Positions 9,626 to 18,817 of a stretch of DNA of 24,541 bases are shown here, in pieces. How positions within the stretch are numbered: position 1 is the first letter of the stretch; each line of letters begins with the position of its first letter. The DNA lies in contig JADNYV010000513.1 in NCBI GenBank assembly GCA_015501055.1, positions 1 through 24,541 of the forward strand. The letters are read 5' to 3'. The notes beneath the pieces were generated by a model. The model saw nothing but the letters and a program-made list of their open reading frames with translations, ran no database searches and was not told the DNA's origin. Made by a program: the position numbers and the translations under genes. The DNA comes from Mucidula mucida. Taxonomy: Eukaryota; Basidiomycota; Agaricomycetes; Agaricales; Physalacriaceae.

Positions 9626-10130
9626 ATGACTTCCACTGTTAATCAACCAGACATAACCTCCACTTCCACCCCCTTGGATCGTCGCTCTCCTCGTACCCTT
9701 CTAGTTGCCGGCTACATCTTTGATGCGCAGACGCTCGTCCAATGGGCACAGCACCTTACCGGAAATCAATATGATCTGGAGAACGTCGGTCATGTTACAA
9801 AGGCTTTTCGCCATGTCAAGGCTCTCGCTCAGAAGAAGTACGGTATCACCATGCAAGTGATGGGGGAAGAGGTGACGGTGGAGGACATGTTGAACATAGT
9901 CGTCACCCAAATTCGCGACTTTCCAGATGGCTGCGTCGGCTATCCGGAAGACAAGTTGCCCCAGTTTAACGAGGGCGCACGAGAGGCGCGGGTGCGTGAA
10001 GTCATGATCAAGGAAGGTTCGTGGAATCACATCTTTGTTTTTTTCGCAAGCGCTTATTCTTTTGATAGGTTTTGACCCTAGCAAATTACGCTTTGGGCGA
10101 AAGCTGACAGGAAGGCCCAAGTACTGGTAG
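9626..10130 (+). CDS. Small hypothetical protein, two exons
   Basis: Exons 9626-10016 and 10069-10130 give about 150 aa. The intron (52 nt) starts GTTCGT and ends TTGATAG; splicing turns ...REVMIKEG into ...KEGFDPSKLRFGRK and ends at a TAG. Without splicing the frame would run into an odd phenylalanine-rich tail, so the spliced form is preferred. The protein is soluble, with no signal peptide or membrane helix. It has a serine/threonine-rich start, a helical middle (VGHVTKAFRHVKALAQKKYG) and a basic end (GRKLTGRPKYW). I do not recognise the family. The start used is the ATG at 9626 (ATGACTTCCACTG). An overlapping minus-strand frame of 229 codons is judged a shadow because the plus-strand frame continues sensibly across a splice junction. 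The GTTCGT donor is weaker than the usual GTAAGT. Confidence 0.6.
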
Positions 10131-10177
10131 TTCTTATGCGACGTTGATCTTGTGTATATCGCCAATGCGACGTCGAA

Positions 10178-10660
10178 TGGGATGTGATTTGGCCTGCTCT
10201 GAGTCCCATATATGGGCGGTACGTCGCTTCTCTCTTCAAAGCAGCGACCGCGGGTGGTGTGATTATCTGGGCGGGCACGCGCGGAGGCCGATTCGCGCTG
10301 ATCAACATGGACGACCTTGCCGATCTGTACGTGCGCTTCGTGGAATTGGTACATGTCCTTGGAGGAAAGATTTTTGTTTGAGGCCGCCAATGATTTTAGT
10401 GAATCCCAAAAGGCTGTCTTGACGAAACGTGTTCAAGTATCCTGGGGCGTCGGGGTTTCGCTTGAAGAAGTCACAGACGTGTGAGTGCCATAACACTACC
10501 TTCAAGTCTTTTAGTACTTCCAGCGTATAAGGGCGTATTGAGTCAGACCTCGTTGCTGAGACCATACTTGGGTCGAGTATTGGGATGGCGGCCGAAGAAG
10601 ATATGCTTAATCAATGTTCTAGCCCGTACTACGCTACCTGGAAGGCAAGTTCTTGACAGA
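10178..10660 (+). pseudogene. NAD-dependent epimerase/dehydratase-like remnant (C-terminal half)
   Basis: Three frames must be joined to follow the homology. From 10178 the frame reads WDVIWPALSPIYGRYVASLF, later GGRFALINMDDLADLYVRF and HVLGGKIF, resembling the 'YGR' and 'DDLADLYVR' regions of extended short-chain dehydrogenases. It stops at 10379-10381. A shift near 10372-10377 continues as FEAANDFSESQKAVLTKRVQ until a stop near 10483. A third piece near 10550-10660 gives LLRPYLGRVLGWRPKK and then, after a further frame change, YYATWKASS, the usual family ending. The N-terminal Rossmann fold with its glycine motif is absent. This is a broken gene, possibly a fragment moved from elsewhere. 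The family call rests on remembered motifs. Confidence 0.6.
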
Positions 10661-10838
10661 AGGGATAGACATGTATATCTATATCGTCGGTGACACAAGT
10701 AGGACTGAGTAAAAGAGATACAGTTTCTCTTGTTATCGAGGCTTCAAGGTGACATCACTGGGCGGATGACGTCATAGGAAAATCCAGATTCTGAGATCTT
10801 CTCTTCCTTCAACGTCAACCACCACCAAGTCGACAGAT

Positions 10839-11718
10839 ATGCAGATAATGGGTCCCCCTTCATCGACTAGAAACACCAAACACCCTCCACCAGTCTACAG
10901 TTCCGCCAATCCACCATCTGTCCACCAAAACTCACCACCAGGCGCCACCAGACAATGGCTGATGACTATGATCGCCTATTCGTGTTCCTTCCTTAAAATG
11001 CTGTTCGTACTGATATTGGCGTTCCTCAGTAACTACTCTGCTACGGACTGCCCCAAGCGGGTCCTCCATCTCAACCTCACGTGGCCGATCTTATGCCTGT
11101 TCTTGCAGGCGGTAATCCTTGTAGGCGCAGTGATACGGCTTTTCAACGCTGACCGTTCCCTCCCCGGCACATGGAATCATCTCCTTTCATGCCTTTTCTT
11201 CATCGTATCTACATATTGTGCGTTCTCGCGTCTTCTGTTCTGTACTAATCGCTAATGCCATTGTTTAGGCTCGCTCATTGTACTACCCTGCCCCACGCAC
11301 AGCGCTCTCAGGCTTGCCGGTGTATTTGCTCTTGCCCAGACGACATTCTTCGTCTCGTCAATCATCTTTACTGGGAATCTACACGGAACGGGTCTTTATG
11401 GTGCGTCTCTCATATCGTGACTTCCTTGTTGCATTGGTGACTCACCGTTGTCAAGGTTCATTCTTGCGCGGCGTGGGAGACATACTGCATTCTTTTGCGG
11501 CGAAAGTTAGGACATGGGCGTTGTTTCATCTTGGTGAGGCGCCAATAGCCTTGCCAGGTCCAGAGATCCTGCCGGTTAGTCCTGGAAATGTGGTCAGTTA
11601 TCTTATTGGATGCTCAAGGGCAGGTTTACAGAGCTATACGGATACCAGTGCCCCTGATAGGTTGACAGCACCGAAGTTGTCGCTCAGCCTGAGCCATCCC
11701 GCGACTAGAATGGTTTAG
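10839..11718 (+). CDS. Hypothetical membrane protein, three exons
   Basis: Exons 10839-11217, 11269-11400 and 11456-11718 give about 257 aa. Introns of 51 and 55 nt both begin GTGCGT and end TTTAG and CAAG; the first contains a CTAAT branch-site word. The N-terminal ~40 residues are proline- and serine-rich and presumably cytosolic. Four hydrophobic segments follow, centred on FLKMLFVLILAFL, ILCLFLQAVILVGAVI, LLSCLFFIVSTYCSLIVL and LAGVFALAQTTFFVSSIIF. The last ~90 residues are hydrophilic. The second splice restores hydrophobic segment continuity (STY joined to CSLIVLP), supporting the model. I do not recognise the family. The exact start and the final exon are less certain than the middle. 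Confidence 0.55.
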
Positions 11719-12185
11719 GATCGGTAAAAGTTGTTTGATTTTGATGTAGACTCGTTGGCGTTCTCAATAGTATTTGTTGCGCGCCTCATAGCTTTTCTAT
11801 CCATGACGGACCTTGATTTCGGAACTGTAGATTAGAGATGGATTCATCAGAGATAATTATAATGGTATGACCCAGACAGTTCCGCCGTGCATGATGGCAA
11901 CACATTTGTGTACAAACCGCGACGCCTGTGAGTGATGACCGATTCTAAGGAGGCGTGCTTGCCCATGTCTGCACTATCAATCCACGAAGCTGCTGTACTT
12001 CTATGCGGTGATGCAGACAGCACCACTGGCATTGAATCTGTCGATATGTAATACCACTCACTATGTGCGCGTGCACTGCAGAATAAAAATGCGTGCACGA
12101 CTGGCGTAACGAGCGTCCAGGGGAGGAAGGACATACACTAGCATCATCTGTGAGGGGCTGAAGTCTCTCTTCCTGGAACACTAAT
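11719..12185. other. Intergenic region, no supported gene
   Basis: Open frames of 84-95 codons occur on the minus strand but show no motif, good start context or splice pattern I can support. The homology of the inverted duplication begins just to the right. Confidence 0.35.
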
Positions 12186-12344
12186 CCGAGTACGAACATG
12201 TAATCGAAGAGGCACTGGATGAGACAGTGGAGGAGCTATGGTTTCGGGTTGAAGGGTATCCGAGGGACCACGTCCATGTTGCTGGAGACGAGTTCAGACT
12301 ACCGGACTGTGAGCTCTCGCCAGTGGTAGGATTCTTGGCGAGGG
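12186..12344 (+). pseudogene. Conserved fragment upstream of FunK1 copy A, possible gene tail
   Basis: One plus-strand frame is open for about 53 codons (YEHVIEEALDETVEELWF, then FRLPDCELSPVVGFLARA) and ends in TGA. In the matching part of the right arm (about 21914-21760) the same frame starts similarly (YERVIEESVDGTMEELG) but is broken by a stop and frame changes. It may be the end of a gene caught at the edge of the duplication. No family is recognised. Confidence 0.35.
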
Positions 12345-12504
12345 CTTGATCTACGTAGTAGAAAGAAAAGAGTGGATAGGCTTGAGGGCCTATGTAGACC
12401 GCACCCGGCACGAAGACGGCTGACTTCGTGTACTGCGAATGTTCGTGGATTCAGAAGTGCCAGGGGGCTGCTTGACGAGGGACAAACTGTGCATGGAGTC
12501 GGTC

Positions 12505-12560
12505 GTGGATGGTGGGAAATGTCCACAAAACGGACACGTGACATATTCCCACCTTGGCAG
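12505..12560 (+). promoter_or_regulatory. Conserved promoter block with CACGTG, FunK1 copy A
   Basis: The block CGTGGATGGTGGGAAATGTC followed by CACAAAACGGACACGTGACA is almost unchanged in the right arm (about 21580-21635), although much of the surrounding upstream sequence has diverged. It contains a CACGTG E-box at 12535-12540 and a GTCC...GGAC inverted repeat. It lies about 160 bp upstream of the start codon. Confidence 0.5.
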
Positions 12561-12700
12561 CTGACCACCATTGTCGAGCTCTGCGTCGCCTCCTTGTTTC
12601 ATTGTTCTCTATTCTCGTGACCTCGCATATGAAAGAAAACTTTAGAGTGCACGCAGCCATTCTTCTCGTTGACTTCCTCCCTAATTTGTGGCCGCTCGTC

Positions 12701-15240
12701 ATGACTCCCAATGAGCCCACGGCTCCTACCGATAAGCGCGATCATCTCAGCGGGTCTTTTACCATACTACAACAAAACCTCTGTGCTACTCCCCATACCA
12801 GTCTCATGAACGGAGCCACGTTGACAAGCACGCCCGCCGCCCGAGGCATTATTAGCCAACAGGCTGCTTCTGCGTGCAAGGCAATCAATCCTTACCCTGA
12901 TGAGGACCTCGCGGCCTCCAGCGTCTATCTTCCCTTCGACTTATATCTACAGAAGGTGCTCAATCTTCCCGAGGACTGGAAATCCAACGCCGAGTATACT
13001 ACCTTGTTGGGTGCTTTGGAAGCGGATATCGCTTATGGACACAAGCTGGATGGATACCTTGCTGCCTGCAATCCTCCAATAACAGAGGAGACCATTTTTG
13101 CCGCAGATGCAAGCGCGTTTAACCAGGCAACCTCGGTTCTTGCTACAAGCGACGGTGCTAACACCTCATCTACCATTTACATAGATTGCAAGGATGTTAA
13201 GCGTGTTGTTCGAACGCGCGCCACGGAGAAGTCGAATTCGTTGCCTGACCTGACTAGCGTCCTTTATGACCTCTGGGTCCAATCCAAGAGGGTTAATGTT
13301 GTGGGACCAGAGGCCCATTTCTCGCAGCTCATGGGTCGAGGCATCGAGGCCCCCATTGTCCTTAATGCAAAGGGTAAGTGCCGAATCGACTTCAAGCCGG
13401 CGTCTCTTCTGACTTTTCATTCTAGGTTCGGATATTAGAGATTTGACGCTATGGAAGCAGACCCTGAACGACGCCCAAACCACGTCTGTTACCTCCACCG
13501 GAGCCACAAAGCGGAGCTCAGACTGCAGCTTACAGGCCGCGAAACGCCAAAAACCCGACCCATTCAAAACTCCCTCCCGTTCTGACATCGAAAATTCCGC
13601 TGAGCAGGAGCTGACTTTCGACCGTCAAGCCGCCTATGAATGCGCCAATTACGTTCTCCATTGCCTGTTCGCCAACGGCTTCAAGGAGTACAGCTTTGGG
13701 GCCTTGATCTACAAGGACGAAATCCAACTCATGTACTACGACCATTCGTGCATTGCCATTTCCGCGCCGCTCAACTTCCGCTCCGACCGTCGCATGTTCA
13801 TGCTTTTCCAGGTCTGTCTGTTCAAGACACAGCAAGCCTCTCTCCAGAACCGCGGCGGTATTATCGGTCGTCTCTTCGAAAAACCCAGCCCTTACATGCG
13901 CGACTACGCCAAATATCAGAAAGTCGTTGGCCAGGATTTGCGTAACATTTTCGTCGGGCAGTTCATCGCCCTGCAAGACGCGAAAGGGCCATTCAAGGTT
14001 AAACTCGGGCGAATTATCGATCAACAGACAGGCCTCATTGGGCGCTGCACGTACATTGTCAATGCGGAGAGCGAGACTAGATGGCCTGACATGAAACTGG
14101 TCGTCAAGATTACGTGGTCGCCCACGGACAGGACGTCCGAGGCTACGTTCGTCGAACGTATCAGGGAGGAAGCTGCAGCGCAAAATGCTGACTGGGTGCT
14201 AGACCATGTACCCAATATTCTGCATTCCCAAGACTTTGAGCGACTCCCTGACGAGGTTGGTTGCGACCTGGCCGCGTTTCTCAATGATCCTTCCACCCGC
14301 TACGCCGATGGTCGACGTTTCACGTACGAGAACCGCGTGCTGCGCGTCAGCGTACACGAGAAGCTGTGCAAACTGAGCGAAGTATCGAGTGTCGTCGACT
14401 ATGCTCAAATCTTTTTTGATGTCCTACAAGGTTCGTCGCTGTTAATCTCATTCTGATTCAAGTTTGTTGACTTAGCGTTGCATAGTTCATCGCTGGATCT
14501 ACGACCATGCTCGTATTCTCCACCGCGACATCAGCCAAGGAAACATCATGTGGCACATACGCCGTGGGCGTATTTGTGGTATCCTGAACGACTTCGATCT
14601 CTCCTCCTTCCGCGACAGCACGTCCCCTTCATCGAAGCAGCGCACAGGCACGCGTCCATTCATGGCGCGAGAGTTTCATGCCAGTCCGGACGCGCCACCG
14701 GTACACCTCTATCGCCATGATCTCGAATCCCTCTTCTATGTCATGTTCATCCTTGTTACTGCCAACAAACTCTTGAAGACACCCAAGTATGATGATCGGG
14801 TGCCGGGGGAAAAGTGCTACCTTGACCCCTACGTCTTCGGCCATTACAGCAGCTGGCTTGGATATGATGATGCGACCTTGTACACCGAGAAAGGAAAGCT
14901 TGCCCAGCTGCGCAAGTTACCTGCCCCCGCTGACAGCGCTTTCGAGGTGCTCGCGTATTGCATGTCCGAGTTACATAACGCACTTAGTCAAGGATTCAGC
15001 GCTCAAGTCGTACATGAACTGCGGGTTCAGAAGGCGCTGGCCCCGCCAAAGCCAAAGCTTCGACTTCGGGAACGCGTGGCGGCGCAATCAGAAGTTCGCC
15101 TTCCAACTGTTACGGAGGTTGAACTCCCGGCCTTCGATGACAGTACGTTGGACGGCAAGTGGACATATGCCACAGCTTTTAACGCACTTAGTGATGAAGA
15201 TTTTGAGTATATGTATCCTGTCGCTTCTCCGGATACTTAG
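12701..15240 (+). CDS. FunK1 fungal-type protein kinase, copy A
   Basis: Exons 12701-13373, 13426-14430 and 14486-15240 give about 810 aa; the introns are 52 and 55 nt with GT-AG ends. The start is the ATG of MTPNEP, which is also an ATG in copy B (MTSNEP); an ATG further upstream is not shared. Residues 1-300 form the long N-terminal region usual for FunK1. Kinase features: the likely ATP-binding lysine in MKLVVK (Lys452), the catalytic loop HRDISQGNIM (residues 572-581) with Asp574 and Asn579, the metal-binding NDFDLS (Asp595, Phe596, Asp597; FunK1 kinases commonly have DFD-type motifs), and GTRPFMAREF as the activation-segment end. A serine/threonine-type kinase role is expected; substrates are unknown. 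Compared with copy B it lacks about 20 codons of the N-terminal region by in-frame gaps, one of 11 codons near 13333. All catalytic residues are present. Confidence 0.88.
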
Positions 15241-15330
15241 ATTTCCCACCGGTCTCTGCATGTAACACGATCAATGTCTATAACCTTTCCTGCTATCATG
15301 TTCAACTGACTTGCTTTCAAAATCCATGTC

Positions 15331-15887
15331 TTATTGTTTGAGATAGGGACATGATACTAATATTTCAGTGATATTTATCCAGCCGACAACTGCCAGTTAC
15401 TATACTACATGCATTTATCGCTATACAAGTAGAAGTACTAACGTAGCACGAAGATACGCAGATCCCTCACAAATGCACAAGAATCTCATATGTCTCCCCA
15501 ATGCCAGAAGCGTCAACGAACAAGGTCAACGAGTATCCCAAATAACTAACATGCTCAAATCTTTCTTATCCAACCTGGCGTATTACCTTGTAGGCGAAGG
15601 GGCCTCAAAGAAACCGCACAGGTGAGGAGATGTACCCGACGCTATCAGTGGACATGACGTAGACATAACAACTGATGCCTGAGACTACGATCTTTAGCGG
15701 CGCATTGTTGTGGCGCTCGCTTAGACCTTGGAAGGGCGCGGCCCGTGGCATGCCGTTTGTGATTTACCTGGCACGCGCATATATAGGAATGGAGATTAGT
15801 TCATACCTGTCGACGTCTCCGTTTAAACTGTCAAACAAAACAGAGATTTTGTACGGTCTGAGTTCAGAAATCGTCTCCCACCACGAT
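15331..15887. other. Intergenic region downstream of FunK1 copy A
   Basis: No supported gene. A TATATA word at about 15780 precedes the fragment described next. Frames of 85-90 codons at 15368 and 15675 have no recognised motif. Confidence 0.35.
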
Positions 15888-15941
15888 CATGGTCACCGTC
15901 TGTACTCGTACTTGCACACACTGGTATTGTTGTTGCGCTTT

Positions 15942-16112
15942 TCTTAAGTAAGTGCGCATTCGTACTATCATTCATATAAGGACGTTCATTGTAGCGCCGC
16001 ATTCCGGAGGATTGACTGGAAAAGGCGTAAGCCAGGTAGTATGCCATGCAGTGCACTGTCTCCCCGACGATTTCGAAGGAGCATTCAAGACTGTTGTTTC
16101 TACATGAACAAA
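15942..16112 (+). pseudogene. Fragment related to the hypothetical gene at 22185-23225
   Basis: An intron-like stretch (GTAAGTGCGC at 15949 to TTCATTGTAG at 15994) precedes a frame reading GVSQVVCHAVHCLPDDFEGA and FKTVVST before a TGA. The 18 bases TGTCTCCCCGACGATTTC match the minus strand near 23135 exactly, and about 36 of 40 bases match there in all. There the protein reads KCLPDDFTGASKT, and that copy also has an intron-like stretch just upstream. The later sequence does not match, and the frame closes quickly, so this is probably a broken paralogue. Confidence 0.4.
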
Positions 16113-16289
16113 CTCTGCCCCCCTGTTCGCAGAGACCGGCACTACAAGCGATTGAATTTGGTTCAAGGATCACAAATCCGAGTCAGTGGTCTGTTGAAGG
16201 GGCTAATCGACTCTGTAAGTACATAAAAAGTCAACACCATTGAGAGAAAGATAGATCACGAACAAGGTAAGTATCAGACCAGCTGTGTC

Positions 16290-16600
16290 TGTATCGTGTC
16301 CTCTGTCTGGCGGCGGAGGGGATTGTGCAGGTACGACCGGCCTCCCTCGGTTCCAAGATCATTGCGACGCTCTTAGATACTATACTCCTTGAGAAAGGAA
16401 TAGTCAAAGGGTACGTCGTGGAGGGGGAGGTTTGAGGGTCACGCGGATGGCCATGGACGGAAAATCATTATCGGCAACATCTTCCTCATCACTTGTACAC
16501 GTCCAGATCCATGGCCACCGCGGGAAATACGCAACATTCATAGAAACTGTCAGAAACTGTTTTTTCAGTAGACCCACCGTCGTACAACTATCCATACGTA
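16290..16600 (-). repeat. Dispersed repeat, copy A
   Basis: The reverse complement of this stretch aligns with 23399-23715 over roughly 300 bp with small gaps. Shared blocks are CGGTGGCCA.GGATCTGGA, TCCATGGCCA.CCGCGT, ACCCTCAAAC, TCCCCCTCCACGA.GTACCC, AGCCGGTCGTACCT and CACAATCCCCTCCGCCGCCA. A weaker third copy lies at 1896-2060. A minus-strand frame of 68 codons ends inside it, but no frame is kept open in all copies. Confidence 0.65.
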
Positions 16601-16743
16601 TCGATACCACATGTTTCTCAAGTCTTCGGTCGGCGCATTATTAGGAGACACACTTTTATACAGAACTAGTAATTCGGGGCGGCTTCTGACTCCTGACTTC
16701 AACGTTCAATTCCCAGCAGCATCCTCCATCATCCAAGCCTGTG

Positions 16744-17992
16744 CTATGCAGATAACGACTTCGCCAACCAATCAATGATGGCAGCCGTAAGTTCGCCTTT
16801 CGGGCGCGCTCCAAACATATTGAAGTTCGCGTAAGGATCGTCATGGATGCCGTCCTTATCAAACGCCAACGACACGTTCTCTTTTCCCTGCAAGTGGCGC
16901 TCATAGAATAACTTGATTGAGTCGCGCAGTGTCTCTCGCCCCGCGTAGCTGACCAGCATGTTCTGCTTCAGATCGCGAAAGAAGCCTTCCGGGAACTCGA
17001 TTATCTGCATGTACATGCGCTGCGCTGGAGGCACACCGATGAGAGCGATCGTGCCAAACATTTTATACGCGTCGGGATAGAAGATGTCTTCTGTAGCGTG
17101 GGGCATGCTGGGCGTGAACGTATCCGCAAGAGGATCGACCCATGGAGACATGAGGTAGATGCCGCCAAACTTTGTGTTTGGGGAGACGGATCGAGGAACA
17201 TCGGGGATGGGCTGCAGACTGTGCGCCAAGAGCTGGAGAATTAAATTTGCGCCTGCAGAGTCGCCTACGAGGTATATATTGGAAGCAGGCGTTCCGCTCT
17301 CGACGAGATACACTATGGCCTGAATGAGCTGCTTTAAAGGTGTGGGAAAGATCCCCTCGGGAATGAGAGCTGTATGAAAGCGGTTTAGCGTATTTTGGGA
17401 TCGTTAACGCGGGGATACTGACAATATGAGAACACAGCCATTCCTATTCTATCGCTCCGTACGCATTCGGTGACTTTATCCTTGACATAACGCCAGAACG
17501 GGAGGGCACCCGCGAGGTAAGGCATACCATATCCGCCACCTGACTTTGTCAATCACGTACCAGCTAAACAATGGCACAGGACTTGCCGTGAACGTAGAGG
17601 ATCACACGCTCTGTCTTCTTCTCTCCAATCCAGAGCAAGTTCGCGCCTGCAATATCCGGGATGGGCTCGATGCAGCTTTCGCCCTTGGCCCAATCGTTGT
17701 ACACCGGTAATGTCTCTCCGACGACACGCTGAATGATACTATACGGCATAGTCGTGAGGCGTTGAACTATCGTGTCGCAGATTATCCGTGTTACTGGTTT
17801 GGTGCTGTCGCGGGTCAGAAGCCTATAGCAAACGAAGAATGCTAGCACGAGAACAATCAGCCTTGATCGCGAATGAGATGCAAACGTACGCAGTTCGAAC
17901 AGCATCTTGAGGTTGTAGTATGCATAGCTCAAAGATGTGCATTCACCGTATCTTTTGCACGGCAGGAGGGCGGTGGAGGAAGAGGTCGTCAT
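16744..17992 (-). CDS. Alpha/beta hydrolase, steryl acetyl hydrolase / HSL-like
   Basis: Exons 17992-17587, 17539-17423 and 17369-16744 give about 382 aa. An N-terminal membrane anchor (RLIVLVLAFFVCYRLL, residues about 44-59) suggests an ER-bound enzyme. The oxyanion-hole motif HGGGY is at 135-139, the nucleophile elbow GDSAG at 210-214 (Ser212), an acidic residue in ETLRD at Glu320/Asp324, and the likely catalytic His350 in DGIHDDP. These place it in the hormone-sensitive-lipase-like family (Abhydrolase_3) that includes yeast Say1-type steryl acetyl hydrolases, which deacetylate sterols and related lipids. HGGGY forms only if intron 1 (17540-17586, 47 nt) is spliced from a GC donor (GCAAGT) to CAG. 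The next GT in that spot would give HGKW and lose the motif. Intron 2 (17370-17422) starts GTCAGT and ends ACAG. The gene lies alone between the two arms of the inverted duplication. The substrate is not predictable. Confidence 0.86.
17540..17586 (-). other. GC-AG intron in the hydrolase gene
   Basis: On the minus strand the exon ends CACG, the intron begins GCAAGTCC and ends AAAGTCAG, and the next exon begins GTGGCGGATAT. Joining gives CAC GGT GGC GGA TAT, i.e. HGGGY. GCAAGT is the standard form of the rare GC donor class. Confidence 0.75.
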
Positions 17993-18029
17993 TCTGAGTC
18001 AGCGGTGTAGAAAGCGTCGTGGCCTACGG

Positions 18030-18037
18030 TTTATATA
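18030..18037 (-). promoter_or_regulatory. TATA box of the hydrolase gene
   Basis: On the minus strand the sequence reads TATATAAA about 38 bp upstream of the ATG at 17992. A TGACTCA word (17995-18001) lies between the TATA box and the start codon. Confidence 0.55.
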
Positions 18038-18040
18038 TCG

Positions 18041-18727
18041 TGCAGGATTCTCTCACAACTGCTAGTGTCTAACTGCATCCCGCGAATTCGAAGCTTCTTT
18101 GGGAAATATTACCGGTACTTGGAGGATTTAAATTGTCAAGTTACAACACTTCACGTCAAGGAAAACACTTTTCCTAGACTGACGGGTAGAAGGCAAGGCC
18201 TTTATTCCTTATCATTGACGCTGTGAATGACTTGGTAACGCCGTAACGGCGTTGATAAGTTGCGGAGATTCTTTAACGTTAGCCTGCATCTATAGCGTGC
18301 TGACTCTGGCCCACTGGCATTTAACCTGTTCGGAATTTGGAAATGAAAGGGATGGCAGGGATAGTACTAGCACGTTGTATGACATGCCTGGTCTAAGCCA
18401 TCACCAGTTGACTTTCTGGAACGCGGCACTGCAGTAAACGTCCTTGGATGGTCGATAGGCTGGGGCCTGTGTTGCTGATAGCTTGGGTAACACAATGAGA
18501 GTAGTAGAATGCAGAAAGACGATGCCGTAGGAGTGCCAACGGATATCACCGAGTTCGGAAGTCGGATCGCCCCACCGGCTCTCCAGGGTTTAATATCGAA
18601 GCTCCAACGAAGCTCAAACGTTCAACGTTGGTTCAACGTTCAACGGCCGAAACGGGGACCTTGACAGGTCTGGACTGAATTTCATTCACATGTACGCGCG
18701 GTGAATGGCAACTTCGAAGAAATACGC
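18041..18727. other. Intergenic region with short palindromes and direct repeats
   Basis: No supported gene. AACGCCG at 18237-18243 and CGGCGTT at 18247-18253 form a hairpin-like palindrome with a 3-bp loop. Three copies of GTTCAACG occur at 18620-18627, 18631-18638 and 18638-18645. Either could be a binding site for a regulator; neither is matched to a known factor. Confidence 0.4.
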
Positions 18728-18817
18728 ATGGTACTGGGAAGCAAGTCGATTAAAAATGGTAGCAAGGAAGTTTATAATATACATAGATCGTGTTACATGC
18801 AGAGATTTGTGGGATAT

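Larger units (their letters stand above)
12186..15330 (+). repeat. Left arm of a large inverted duplication
   Basis: This arm aligns, inverted, with about 18728-21914. Outer edge: CGAGTACGAACATGTAATCG (left) corresponds to the reverse complement of the block ending near 21914 (GAGTATGAACGTGTAATTG). Inner edge: similarity runs past the kinase stop codon (TCTCTGCATGTAACACGATC) and fades near 15330. Each arm holds one FunK1 gene with its promoter. The spacer of about 3.4 kb contains an alpha/beta hydrolase gene. Confidence 0.85.

Noticed and set aside
9701..10390. 229-codon minus-strand open frame
   Set aside because: It overlaps a plausible spliced plus-strand gene and the plus-strand epimerase-like remnant. 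Its translation shows no family motif, so it is a shadow.
13530..14183. 217-codon minus-strand frame in FunK1 copy A and its counterpart in copy B (19878-20465)
   Set aside because: Both lie antisense to the kinase coding exons. Their similarity simply reflects the near-identical kinase DNA.
14590..14610. DFD in place of DFG in the FunK1 magnesium-binding motif as a sign of a dead kinase
   Set aside because: To my knowledge DFD-type motifs are common in FunK1 kinases, and both copies share it along with the HRD and lysine motifs.
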